From Bifidobacterium castoris (GTDB taxonomy: Bacteria; Actinomycetota; Actinomycetes; Actinomycetales; Bifidobacteriaceae), in assembly GCF_003952025.1 (NCBI RefSeq), contig NZ_QXGI01000011.1, positions 1 to 63,659 of the forward strand: a DNA stretch of 63,659 nucleotides. The letters run 5' to 3'. The notes under the pieces are model-generated. The model saw nothing but the letters and a program-made list of their open reading frames with translations. It was not told the origin of the DNA and did not search any database. Position 1 is the stretch's first letter; the number at the start of each line of letters is the position of its first letter. This document shows positions 46,388-55,522 of the stretch, in pieces. The position numbers were made by a program, and so were the translations under genes.

Positions 46388-49300
46388 CGCTGCGCCTCCC
46401 GGTACAGCGCGTCGAGCTGCGCGACGACGCGGTCGACCTCCTTGTCCGGGTTGACGAAGGCCGCGACGCTCCAGATCGTCATGACCGACCAGCCGAGGCC
46501 TTCGGTGTCCTGCTCGAGGATGCGGTGCCGTTCGCGCGTCGACTGGATGCCCATGAACTGGGCGTCGTCGGTGAACACGGCGAGCACATACGGCTTGTCC
46601 TTGCGCCCGACGACCATCGGCAGCCGCGCGCCGCCGTCGTAGCCGTAGTCGATGGCCACGTCGAGACCGCGCTCGCGGATGCGCGCGGCCAGATCGGTGA
46701 GCAGCACGTTGTCCGCATCGGGTTTGCCCGCCGCCGCGATCGGCGTCTCGTTGCCGAGCCGCTGCGCCCAGACGAGCAGCGTCTTGAGCATCTTCGGGCC
46801 GGCGTGGTGCAGGCGGTCGTCCTCGAGGTCGTCGGCGCTGAACGCGCTGACGATGTCGATGTTGTGGTCGGCGAGCGCGAGCGCATCAAGCAGCATCCCC
46901 TTGCCGCCGTCGCTTTCGAGCGCGCCGAACTGCTGCAGCAGGCGGCCGTGCGACGTCTTCGCGTAGCTCATCGACAGGATGACGTCGGTCGCATGCGCGC
47001 CGGCGACGTCGGTGATGTCGATGATGCGCACGTGCCGCAGGAAGCGTCCCATGATCTCGTTGCGCGTCGAGAGCGCCTTGAGCTCGGCGCCCAGCCGTGT
47101 GCGGAAGGTCGGCGTCATGCATACGACGGTCAGGATGTAGCTCGCCGGCACGGTGGTAAAGGTCTGCGCGCGCCGGGTGATGAGGTTGACGATCTCGTCG
47201 ATCTCGCCCTGGCTGCTTTCGACGAGGCCGCTCGCCATGATCGGCACGCCGGTCGCCTCGATCTGGTGGAACATGAGATGCCCCTGCACGCCGTCGCGCG
47301 TCACGGCATGGCTGACCTGGCCGTAGCCCTGCGCCTCGAGGAAACGGTTGACGCGCGGATCGCGGCGCGTCGGATGCGGCGCGACCGTGACGTGCGGCAG
47401 CAGCGAGACGAGCGTGCGCACGCTGTCGGAGGTGATCGTCTGCTCATGGGCGAGGACGACGACCTGACGTGCACGGCACAGGATGTTCAGCAGCAGGATC
47501 GACGGCAGATGCGCGGCCGCGTCGACGATGACGACGTCGGCGATAGGCGTCGGCTTCGTGACCGAGGCGAGCGTCGCCGGCGTGCTCATGATGACCGGCT
47601 TCGCAGCGGCGAGGATCTCGGGATGGTCGTGGTGGATGCGGCTCAACGAGATGCCGTTCGAGCCGGCGAGCACGGTGTGCAGCATGTTCGCCTCCTGCGT
47701 GCGCGCGAACAGCAGGTCGCACAGGCGGTGCATCGACTCCTGCATGATCATCGGGCCGACCGAGCGCACATGCTCGGTGTCGACCTGCACGAAACGGTCG
47801 GAGGCGTTCTGCAACGCCGATCCGTCCTGGTTCGAGATGATCGCCGACGAATGCACGATGTCGTCGAAGACGGTGGTCCACCAGGCGAGGCGCAGCTCGT
47901 CGCGCACGGCGTCGACGGCCACATGGCGCTGATGCAGGTCGTCGACGAGCGCGCTCAGGCCTGCGGCGTCGAGCTCGCGTTCGAGCGTGGCGCGCTCGGG
48001 CAGCGTGTCGAGCGCCTTGCGGTCGTCGAACAGCGCCTTGAGCCGTTCCTCGACGTCGTTGAAGTCGGTCGTCTGCAGGTCGCCGCCGTCGGGCGTCGTC
48101 GCTAGCACCGTGTCGAGCGCCGTCATGTTGGAGACGAGTTCATCCTGCGTCGTGATGATGTCGTCGAGCTTCGGCGGCAGCACCGGCCAGCCGCCATGCG
48201 GCACGAACAGACGCCACTGTTCGGCCTGGCGTTGCACGACGCACAGCGCGTCGTGCAGATTCTCAACCTGCGCGCCGACGCGCAGCAGGCTCTTCGCCTC
48301 CTTGATGTGGCGCCGGCGTTCCCAGAAGCCCATCGCCGACCCGTCGGACTTGCGGTCCTGCTTCGGTTTCGTCGCCTCGATCATCAGATCGATGTCGCGT
48401 TCGAAGATCTCCGGCTGGAACACGTCGAGCACACGCCGCAGGTTCTTGAGCACCGTGACCTGGCGTCCCCATTCCTGCGCCGTCGTCGGCACCGAGAATC
48501 CGCAGGTCTTCACGGTGTTCGTCACCTGCTCGCGCGTCGCCGGCAGCAGGGTGCGCAGCATCGTCACGACGCGCTGGTAGGCGCCGATCGCCTCGTCCTC
48601 GCTGTAGAGGGAGGCCTTGTACCACGCGGTGTCCTTCGCGTCGATCGAGTATTCACCGAGTTCGCCGGCACGCTCGAGCTTGGCCGCCCAGTCGTCGAGC
48701 GACGGCCCGATCCTCTGCGCGACCTCCTTCGACAGCCGCACATGCGTCGACGGATGCGTCGGCAGTTCGGCGATGCTCGCGAGGTTCTGAATCGTCTGGT
48801 AGGCGGAGACGCCCCACGTCTTGTTGACGCCGTGCAGGTCGCCTAGGTATCGCGTCAGGCGCGAGCGCACGCCGACGAGCTCATCGGCGAGCTGTTCGAA
48901 GCGCGACGTCGCGACACCCTGCTGGTAGCCGACGGCGCGGATGAGCTGATGGTCGATCGCGGCGTTCGCGTTCGGGTCGGCCACGTCGAGCACCTGCCCG
49001 CTGAGCTCGTTCGCGCGCATGATCGACAGGAAGCGGCGTTTCTGGTCGGTCACGCACGGCACATACAGCACGGAACGACCTGCCATGATGCAGCGCGAGG
49101 CGAGCGCGGCGGCCTGTTCGGCCGTGTCGGTGTCCTCGGTGCCGTCGACGAACAGCGAATGACCGGCCGCGGCCATGTTCGCGGCGTAGCGGACCGTGTT
49201 GTCGACGTCGCCGACTTCGTATTCGGAATGCGGGTCGCCGTCGAAGGGGCTGAAGGGGGGCATCGTCTCGTTGCTCAGCGAACCGCGGGCCTGCGGGTAG

Positions 49301-50022
49301 CCGGCGAGCGCGTCGAGCATGACGTTGCCGCTCGGGCCCTTCGCGAGATGGTCGATGATCATCTGGCTCTCGACGAGGATCTGCGTCGACGGATCCATGA
49401 AGCAGCCGAGGATGATCTGCCGTTCGATCGAGAAATCGGGGAAGACCTGCTGCGCGGCCTTCGAGATCGCGGCGAAGACGGCGGCCGTCTCCGGCGTGCC
49501 GGACGCGTAGTTCGAACCGTCGAACAGCTGGCGTTCGTCAAGGCGGACCCCGTGCTCGCGCATCGCGGCGAGGAAGGACGCGTTGAGCCGCACATGCCCG
49601 GTGAAGCTGATCGTCGTGTGGTGTTCGACCGGGTTGCCGTCGCGCACCACCTCGACCGGGTAGAGCAGCACCGGCATCATGTTGCCCTTCCAGGTGGCCA
49701 CGCCGACGACGAGCGACAGTTCGGCGACGCCGCTGATGCGACGCTTCGCGCCCTGATCGTCGAGGACGCGTTCGACGCGGCGCGCGGCCGTGCGCAGCAT
49801 GCCGCTGTCGCGGAACAGCGAATGCAGCGGCGCGCTGCCGCGGGCGAACAGCTGCGAGATGCCCGACGGGTGCGCGTGCGTGAGGTCGACCTGCGCGGTC
49901 AGCTGCGCCACGTCTTCGAGCGGCGAGGGCACAAGGTTCGCCTTGAATTCCTCACGCCACCGGCGCAGCTCGTCGAGCGCGCCGCTCGTCTGGGTGGAAT
50001 TGTCCATCATCTGCTCGCTCAC
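46384..50022 (-). CDS. Helicase-like protein with degenerate ATPase motifs and C-terminal nuclease-like domain
   Basis: 1212 aa. The layout resembles superfamily 1 helicases of the DUF4011/MTES_1575 type. Where Walker A (GxPGTGKT) should be, residues 291-303 read VDGTEDTDTAE, so the Lys/Thr is absent; the Walker B-like VVIVDAAAHLPS (about residue 830) has Asp-Ala instead of Asp-Glu. The last ~100 residues resemble the MTES_1575/restriction-like fold (DYGYDGGARLPMVV, RERHRILEQDTEGLGWSVMTIWS). It is therefore probably not an active helicase. It overlaps the FHA gene upstream by 4 nt (ATGA). Function unknown. Confidence 0.7.
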   Translation of the reverse strand: MSEQMMDNSTQTSGALDELRRWREEFKANLVPSPLEDVAQLTAQVDLTHAHPSGISQLFARGSAPLHSLFRDSGMLRTAARRVERVLDDQGAKRRISGVAELSLVVGVATWKGNMMPVLLYPVEVVRDGNPVEHHTTISFTGHVRLNASFLAAMREHGVRLDERQLFDGSNYASGTPETAAVFAAISKAAQQVFPDFSIERQIILGCFMDPSTQILVESQMIIDHLAKGPSGNVMLDALAGYPQARGSLSNETMPPFSPFDGDPHSEYEVGDVDNTVRYAANMAAAGHSLFVDGTEDTDTAEQAAALASRCIMAGRSVLYVPCVTDQKRRFLSIMRANELSGQVLDVADPNANAAIDHQLIRAVGYQQGVATSRFEQLADELVGVRSRLTRYLGDLHGVNKTWGVSAYQTIQNLASIAELPTHPSTHVRLSKEVAQRIGPSLDDWAAKLERAGELGEYSIDAKDTAWYKASLYSEDEAIGAYQRVVTMLRTLLPATREQVTNTVKTCGFSVPTTAQEWGRQVTVLKNLRRVLDVFQPEIFERDIDLMIEATKPKQDRKSDGSAMGFWERRRHIKEAKSLLRVGAQVENLHDALCVVQRQAEQWRLFVPHGGWPVLPPKLDDIITTQDELVSNMTALDTVLATTPDGGDLQTTDFNDVEERLKALFDDRKALDTLPERATLERELDAAGLSALVDDLHQRHVAVDAVRDELRLAWWTTVFDDIVHSSAIISNQDGSALQNASDRFVQVDTEHVRSVGPMIMQESMHRLCDLLFARTQEANMLHTVLAGSNGISLSRIHHDHPEILAAAKPVIMSTPATLASVTKPTPIADVVIVDAAAHLPSILLLNILCRARQVVVLAHEQTITSDSVRTLVSLLPHVTVAPHPTRRDPRVNRFLEAQGYGQVSHAVTRDGVQGHLMFHQIEATGVPIMASGLVESSQGEIDEIVNLITRRAQTFTTVPASYILTVVCMTPTFRTRLGAELKALSTRNEIMGRFLRHVRIIDITDVAGAHATDVILSMSYAKTSHGRLLQQFGALESDGGKGMLLDALALADHNIDIVSAFSADDLEDDRLHHAGPKMLKTLLVWAQRLGNETPIAAAGKPDADNVLLTDLAARIRERGLDVAIDYGYDGGARLPMVVGRKDKPYVLAVFTDDAQFMGIQSTRERHRILEQDTEGLGWSVMTIWSVAAFVNPDKEVDRVVAQLDALYREAQR

Positions 50023-52205
50023 TTTCCTACTGCCTTGCGGTAGTCCTCATATCCCGGATTGCGGCTCAGCGCCTCGTCGATGTCCGCGTTCGACTGCGCG
50101 GCGAGCCATTCGTACAGGTCATCGTACAGCGTCGGATTCATCGCGAGGAACGGCAGCAGCTCCGCATGACGCGCCATCTCGAACTGTTCGGTGAAGTCGT
50201 CGGAACGGCGTGCATCGTCGGATGTGTAGCCGCCGGCCTCGATGAGCTCCTTCGGTTTGTCGAAGTCGCCGTTCGCGACGCGTTCGAACACCGACCCCGG
50301 CTCGAAGGCCGGCGTGAAGGTCTGCGTCTCGTCGAGCGACGGCGCGTCATCGTCGTGACGGCGGAAGCGGTCGTGGTCGTCGTCGGCCCCGTTCTGCACG
50401 ACCGTGTCCTCCGATGTGGACGCGCCGGCCGATACGCCGGCAGTCACGGTCGTCTCGGCCACGAAATTCGTCTGATGCGTCGGCGCGGCGACCTCGATCG
50501 GCACCGTCGCGTCGGCGGCCGCGGAATCCGCAGGCGTCGCGGCCGTCACGGCCGTCACGGTCATTTCGTGGGACGCCGCGGCGTCCGGCCCCTGCAGCGT
50601 CGACTCGATGACGTCGAAGTGCAGCGCGTTGCGCTGTTCGGCGAACGCGTCGGAAGGCGCCGGATGCCGCTGCGTCGGCTGCTGCGGCTGGGCCTGCTGC
50701 ACAGCTGAGATGTCGCGCGGCAGCTCGACGTTGATGAGCGGCGTCTGCGCGGCCGCCGTCTGCACGTTCGGCTGCTGCAGCTGCTGCGGGCGCCGCATCG
50801 ACGCATCGTATGGCGCCCCCGCGTTCGGCTGGGCGGTCATATTCGGTTGGACGATTGCGTTCGGCTGCGTATCCGTATTCGGCTGCACGGGCTGCGCGAT
50901 CGACTGGGCGGCCTGCACGAGCTGCACGGGCTGCACAATAGGCTGCGACGGCTGCTCGACCGGCTGCACTGGCTGCACGGACTGCACGGACTGCACGGGT
51001 TGTGCGATCGGCTGGGCGGCCTGCTCGGGCCGAGTGATCGGCTGGACGCCCGGCTCCTGCATCGGCTGGGCGGCCTGCGCCGCCGCGTCGTATCGCGGTT
51101 CCGCACCCGACGGTTCCTCCGTCGTCTGCGTATCCTGCATCGGCTGTTGCGCAGGCTTCGGCTGCATCGCGACGCCCGACTGCATCGACGTCTGCCAGAT
51201 GCTCGGCTGCTGCGGACGTGTGGGCGTCTGCGCGGCCTGCGGCTGCGCGGTGGTTTCCTGTTGCGGACGCATCGTCGTCGAGATCGACGGTTCGCCATGC
51301 ACCGATGGCGTCGGCGAGACGGTCGGGGAAACCGGCTCGCGCGTCGCACCGGCGGCCGGCTCCTGCGGCTGGATGATGTCGAGGGAAGGAATCGGCCGAT
51401 GCTGCTGCGCGAGTTCGGTCACGCTGACGAGGCTGTCGGCGTTGCGACGGTCGGCATGACGCGGACCGTCATGCATGCGCGGCACGAACTCCTCCTTCTT
51501 CGCGGCCGGTTCGTCGATCTTGCCTGCGGCGACGTCGTGCGCATCGGCGAACAGGTCGCGCGGCGCCGCGTCCTGCGCGTCATCGTCGTTCGCGTCGTTC
51601 ACCGCGAGTGGGTTGAGCGGCGACGAGAACGGCACAAAGGTCTGCTGTTCCGCCTGACGCAGCTCCTTCGCGCGCGAACGCACCTGCCCGGCGTTGAAGA
51701 TGTTGGTCGGCTCGCCGGCGCGCAGATTGAGGATGTCGTCGATCGACATGTCGGCCGCCTCCGGTTCGCTCGGCTGGTTGTCGAGCGCATAGTCGAAGAG
51801 GTTGGCGACGTCGTCGTCCTTCGATGTCGTGTCGTCGTCGATGAAGCGCACGAAGTCGACGGGCACGTCGCCGAACTGCAGGCGCACCGTCTCGTCGTTC
51901 ATCGCGAAGTCGGATCCGCCGGGCAGCCGCACGAGTTCGTTGCCGGGACGCACGAGGAAGGTGCCGTTCGTCGAATTGAGGTCGCGCAGGATCGCGTTGC
52001 CGTCCGTCTTCACCGAGAATTCCGCATGCCGTTTCGACATCGAGCGCGTGTCGTCGAGGATCTCGATGCGGCGCATGCCTCCGCTCGGCACCGGACGCAG
52101 CGGCTTGCGACCGATCTCCACGGTTTGTCCTGCTTCGACGCTGGCCAGATCCGAACCGTCAACACGTATCATCCATTTCGTTGTCGTTCGTTGATCTCCG
52201 CTCAC
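50019..52205 (-). CDS. FHA-domain protein with low-complexity linker
   Basis: 728 aa. An N-terminal FHA domain (residues ~14-110: EIGRKPLRP, SMSKRHAEF, LRDLNSTNGTF) should bind phosphothreonine. Residues ~250-560 are a Gln/Pro/Val-rich linker with QPVQSVQPVQPV-type repeats. The C-terminal ~90 residues (ELIEAGGYTSDDARRSDDF, LAMNPTLYDDLYEWLAA) resemble an LRV-like helical domain. Start is GTG at 52205 with GGAAGG 8 nt upstream. First gene of a tightly overlapping operon; probably links Ser/Thr kinase signalling to its partners. Confidence 0.78.
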   Translation of the reverse strand: MSGDQRTTTKWMIRVDGSDLASVEAGQTVEIGRKPLRPVPSGGMRRIEILDDTRSMSKRHAEFSVKTDGNAILRDLNSTNGTFLVRPGNELVRLPGGSDFAMNDETVRLQFGDVPVDFVRFIDDDTTSKDDDVANLFDYALDNQPSEPEAADMSIDDILNLRAGEPTNIFNAGQVRSRAKELRQAEQQTFVPFSSPLNPLAVNDANDDDAQDAAPRDLFADAHDVAAGKIDEPAAKKEEFVPRMHDGPRHADRRNADSLVSVTELAQQHRPIPSLDIIQPQEPAAGATREPVSPTVSPTPSVHGEPSISTTMRPQQETTAQPQAAQTPTRPQQPSIWQTSMQSGVAMQPKPAQQPMQDTQTTEEPSGAEPRYDAAAQAAQPMQEPGVQPITRPEQAAQPIAQPVQSVQSVQPVQPVEQPSQPIVQPVQLVQAAQSIAQPVQPNTDTQPNAIVQPNMTAQPNAGAPYDASMRRPQQLQQPNVQTAAAQTPLINVELPRDISAVQQAQPQQPTQRHPAPSDAFAEQRNALHFDVIESTLQGPDAAASHEMTVTAVTAATPADSAAADATVPIEVAAPTHQTNFVAETTVTAGVSAGASTSEDTVVQNGADDDHDRFRRHDDDAPSLDETQTFTPAFEPGSVFERVANGDFDKPKELIEAGGYTSDDARRSDDFTEQFEMARHAELLPFLAMNPTLYDDLYEWLAAQSNADIDEALSRNPGYEDYRKAVGK

Positions 52206-52586
52206 CGTGGGACCTTCCTTTCGCCGTTGTCCGCTCGGGTGCGCCGCGCGTGCGACGGCGCTTCACCGAGAAGTACGCATACTGAACAACATTTTACGCG
52301 GTAGTTCAACAAATCGCTCGATTCCGCCCCAACACGCCAGCATTATCGCACAGAGCTGTAACCGCGTCCCCGTCGGCGCATCGATGCGCATCGTGCCGAC
52401 CCCGTTTCCAGGCCTCCGGCGGACCGACTTATCGACCCCACCGACGAACCCACCCGCATCGGACCAACCCGTCGACCACGCCGACGAACCGACCCGCAAA
52501 CCAGCCAGTTTCCGGGTCAATCCGTCGGCCTGGTCGACGAAACCACCCACCTGTCCCGCCCAGGCCGCTCCACCCACTGCGTCCGG
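52206..52586. repeat. Intergenic region with 53-bp-family repeats (array E)
   Basis: 381 nt. The right half (52425-52570) holds three units with (C/G)ACCCGCA-like anchors at 52451, 52491 and 52544, 40 and 53 nt apart. The left part (52206-52330) includes AT-rich sequence likely containing the FHA operon promoter, but no clear -35/-10 pair. Confidence 0.6.
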
Positions 52587-53561
52587 TCAGGCCGCCTGCC
52601 GCATCATCGGTACGCCCGCTTCGGCGAGCTTCCTTGCCAGTTCCCGGCGGTCGACGAGATCCTCCATACGGATGCGGATCACCGCATGCACGCCCGCACG
52701 CTGAAGCCCCTCCGTCCGTTCACGTTCATCATCGATGATGCCGCCAAGCGTGCGTCCCTGCACCATCGCCGGATCCGTGTATTTCACCAGTCCGTCGAGT
52801 TCCACGACGATGAGCCTGTCGTCGGCCGTCCTCCATAGATAGTCGACGCGGTATCGACGCCCCGTCTGAGGATCGACGAACTCCACCTGCTGTGCAGGCG
52901 GCACGAACCCGCATTCGATGAACACGGCGAAAGCCTTCGCCTCTCCCCCGTTCTCGGCATTCGCATTCGCATACTGCAGCACTTTGCGCAGCCCGTCGTT
53001 CATCAGACCGTTCTCCACCGCGCATATCATGATCAGCTCAGCACGCACGCCTTTACGCAATGCGCAACACGCCATCGTCGTGCCGTCGACGAACGACATC
53101 GCAGCGGTGCACTCGGCGACCGTCTGCGCAAGCGGCGTCACACGGACTCCGTCCACGACCACGCTGCGCACATGCGCACGATGCTTCCTTTCGATATGCA
53201 CGCTGTTGCAATGGGTGCCTTTCGGCGTGCAGACGACGGTGATGGCGGGACCATGCAGTATCCGCCGCACGACGCCGTACTCGATCCACAACCCATGCAT
53301 GCACGCCGCGGCCACACCTGCGAACACCCAATCCGGATGCCACTGCGCAAGCGCGCGCACCACGTATTTGAGCTGTTCGACCGGCCCGAGCGATTTCCAA
53401 AGCTCAGCCCGTACGAACAATCCGGGCATCGGCGTCTCGATCTCACCCGTTCTTGCCCGTCGCAGCAACGCCTTGCGTACGGGATTGCCGATGGGATGAA
53501 GACAGCGACGTTCCCGCTCGGCCTCATCCAACTGACGACTCATTTCGGCGTGATCTCGCAT
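52587..53561 (-). CDS. AbiEi-like / DUF559 endonuclease-fold protein
   Basis: 324 aa. The N-terminal winged-helix-like region (ALLRRARTGEIETPMPGLFVRAELW) and central part resemble actinobacterial proteins annotated as AbiEi-type antitoxin domains. The C-terminal region has a PD-(D/E)xK-like order: E207, D240 in RYRVDYLWR, then E254-L-D256 in VVELDGLVKY, as in DUF559/Vsr-like nucleases. No toxin partner is adjacent. ATG at 53561 follows AAGGAG. Functional assignment is uncertain. Confidence 0.6.
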   Translation of the reverse strand: MRDHAEMSRQLDEAERERRCLHPIGNPVRKALLRRARTGEIETPMPGLFVRAELWKSLGPVEQLKYVVRALAQWHPDWVFAGVAAACMHGLWIEYGVVRRILHGPAITVVCTPKGTHCNSVHIERKHRAHVRSVVVDGVRVTPLAQTVAECTAAMSFVDGTTMACCALRKGVRAELIMICAVENGLMNDGLRKVLQYANANAENGGEAKAFAVFIECGFVPPAQQVEFVDPQTGRRYRVDYLWRTADDRLIVVELDGLVKYTDPAMVQGRTLGGIIDDERERTEGLQRAGVHAVIRIRMEDLVDRRELARKLAEAGVPMMRQAA

Positions 53562-54006
53562 GTGCCCACTCCTTCGTCATACAGCGATTACCGACCGGCT
53601 CCACGCTATATGCGCATTCCATCGCCGCGCCAGCTTCAGCGACCCTGTGTACGGACGCCCCGGTTATCCACACTTCGCGGTCGGCGGACCCCGGTTGCCG
53701 CTATTCGGCCCCGCATCCGGCGAGATCCCGTATCACGATGCGTCTTTTGTCCCGCCGACGACGAAATCACCCGCAGCCATCCGCGTTTCCGTCTCGATCC
53801 ATCGACACTGTCGCCGAACCCACCCGCAAATCGGCCCAGCCATATCCCCAATCCCCACCACGGACGAGCGGGCCACACTCAATCTCCGCGCACCCCGATC
53901 CGTCCCTGGACTTTGCCCGATCCCCGAACGCAGGAGTCCCCTGCAGTCCGCGGACTGCAGGGGACTCCCACAAAGCGTTTGTGATGTGCGGCTAAGGCCG
54001 CGCGAA
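53562..54006. repeat. Intergenic region with 53-bp-family units (array F) and rplL terminator
   Basis: 445 nt. Two repeat units have CACCCGCA anchors at 53768 and 53821, exactly 53 nt apart. The hairpin at 53933-53969 (about 17 paired bases, one bulge) ends rplL 37 nt after its stop codon. No gene. Confidence 0.6.
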
Positions 54007-54387
54007 TCACTTGAGCTCGACGGTGGCGCCAGCTTCTTCGAGCTGAGCCTTGGCCTTCTCGGCGTCTTCCTTCTTGGTGTGCTCGAGAACCGGCTTCGGA
54101 GCGCCGTCGACGAGAGCCTTCGCCTCAGCCAGGCCGAGGTTGGTGATGGCGCGGACAGCCTTGATGACCTGGATCTTCTTGTCGCCAACGGCGGAGAGGA
54201 TGACGTCGAACTCATCCTTCTCTTCCTCGGCCGGAGCAGCGCCCGGAGCGGCGGCAGCGGCAACGGCGACCGGAGCGGTGGCTTCGACGTCGAACTTCTC
54301 TTCGAAGGCCTTGACGAACTCGGAGAGCTCGACGAGGGTCATTTCACCGAAAGCTTCGAGGAGCTCATCCTGGGTGAACTTAGCCAT
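54007..54387 (-). CDS. rplL: 50S ribosomal protein L7/L12
   Basis: 126 aa. N-terminal dimer domain, flexible Ala/Pro hinge ([14 protein letters not shown]), C-terminal domain with [28 protein letters not shown] that recruits translation factors. Standard rplJ-rplL pair, 114 nt after rplJ. Confidence 0.97.
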   Translation of the reverse strand: MAKFTQDELLEAFGEMTLVELSEFVKAFEEKFDVEATAPVAVAAAAAPGAAPAEEEKDEFDVILSAVGDKKIQVIKAVRAITNLGLAEAKALVDGAPKPVLEHTKKEDAEKAKAQLEEAGATVELK

Positions 54388-54501
54388 TATGGCTTCCTTT
54401 CAATCGTGGCACGCAGCGTTGTTGTCGTGTTCCGCGCACCTGAAATTTATCTGGTTTTCCGTTTTTCCGAACTGATTGCTATGCGGCGAACCGCAGGGCG
54501 A

Positions 54502-55023
54502 TCAGGCGGCCTTCTCCTGCTTTTCGCGCAGGGCGTCGATCGTACGAACGACCTTCGTCGGCAGCGCGTTGAACAGGCAGGCGGCCTTGGACATCGTGCC
54601 CTTGAGCGCGCCGGCCATTTCGGCAAGCAGTTCCGGACGAGACTTGAGGTCTGCGAGCTGCTTGGCACCCTCGGCGTCGTACACGGTTCCGTCTGCGTAA
54701 CCGCCCTTGACGATGAGGGCCTTGTTGGTCTTGGCGAAGTCACGCAGCGTCTTCGCAGCCTCGATGAAGTCTCCCTGAACGAAGACAACCGCGGAAGGAC
54801 CCTTGAGCATCTCGTCGAGACCCTCAATGCCCGCTTCCTTGGCGGCGATGCGGAACAGCGTGTTCTTAGCCACAGTGTAGGAAGTATCGCGGCCTAGCTT
54901 TTCGCGCAGATCGGAGATCTGCGGAACGGTAAGCCCGCGGTACTCGGTCAGGTAGACCGCGTCAGCGTTACGGAATGCTTCCGTAAGCTCGGCGACCACC
55001 ACTTCCTTTTCGGGCCTCTTCAT
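54502..55023 (-). CDS. rplJ: 50S ribosomal protein L10
   Basis: 173 aa base of the L7/L12 stalk. Motifs LTEYRGLTVPQISDLREKL and YTVAKNTLFRIAAKEAG are typical. AGGAAGG precedes the ATG. An L10-type leader lies upstream (55024-55205), so its synthesis is likely controlled by L10-(L12) binding. Confidence 0.97.
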   Translation of the reverse strand: MKRPEKEVVVAELTEAFRNADAVYLTEYRGLTVPQISDLREKLGRDTSYTVAKNTLFRIAAKEAGIEGLDEMLKGPSAVVFVQGDFIEAAKTLRDFAKTNKALIVKGGYADGTVYDAEGAKQLADLKSRPELLAEMAGALKGTMSKAACLFNALPTKVVRTIDALREKQEKAA

Positions 55024-55205
55024 GGCGTTCCTTCCTAAGTCGGCCGTTGACTGTGAGGCGGGGCGCCAAACCCGGGCAACAAAAAAGCCCTGCGCACAGG
55101 CAGAGCAGCATCCATCCTTGAATACTCAAGGAACTATGTTTCTCAACCTGCGCTGGCTTGGCGAACCAAACTTCGTGAAGCCGTGAACGACTTCCAACCA
55201 ACGGT
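55024..55205 (-). promoter_or_regulatory. Ribosomal protein L10 leader with attenuator
   Basis: Leader between the rplJ start and an AT-rich promoter zone near 55210-55240. The minus strand has paired segments including CTTGAGTATTCAAG and, near the gene, a G+C hairpin followed by a T6 run (complement of 55083-55108: stem GC-rich CTGCC/GGCAG type, then TTTTTT). This fits the known L10 autoregulatory leader with a terminator. Exact pairing was not computed. Confidence 0.6.
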
Positions 55206-55249
55206 CTGTGGTTTACAAGAGTGATAATCTACCGATCCCCTGCGACACG

Positions 55250-55320
55250 ACCAGACCCGGGCGTGTCGTCGCCGTCCCACGCTGTCGATACGCACGACGA
55301 ACCGACCCGCAAAGCAGCTC
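55250..55320 (+). repeat. 53-bp-family repeat unit (site G)
   Basis: One clear core (ACGACGAACCGACCCGCA, ending 55311) and one weaker GACCCGG core at 55254, 50 nt apart, upstream of the metal-lipoprotein promoter. Confidence 0.5.
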
Positions 55321-55415
55321 GCCTCCGCCCCATCACACCCCATCACCCGCCGATACGGCCCCATCCGCCCGACCATCCATCCGCCGCGTCCGGCGCGCCA
55401 CACCGAACGACCGCT

Positions 55416-55446
55416 TATTGCGAACGATTCTCAATAATGCTATAGT
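55416..55446 (+). promoter_or_regulatory. Promoter and operator dyad of the metal-binding lipoprotein gene
   Basis: -35 TTGCGA (55418-55423), 17-nt spacer, -10 TATAGT (55441-55446). A 21-bp near-perfect dyad, TATTGCGAA-3-TTCTCAATA (55416-55436, with one mismatched pair), covers the -35 and most of the spacer. This is where a Zur/Fur- or MntR-like repressor would bind; which metal is unknown. Confidence 0.7.
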
Positions 55447-55522
55447 GGTCACATCAACGACCGACGGCTCGTGCGCTTGCGCGCGAGCGCATACACCAAC
55501 GAACGAAGAAACGAGGAACCGT

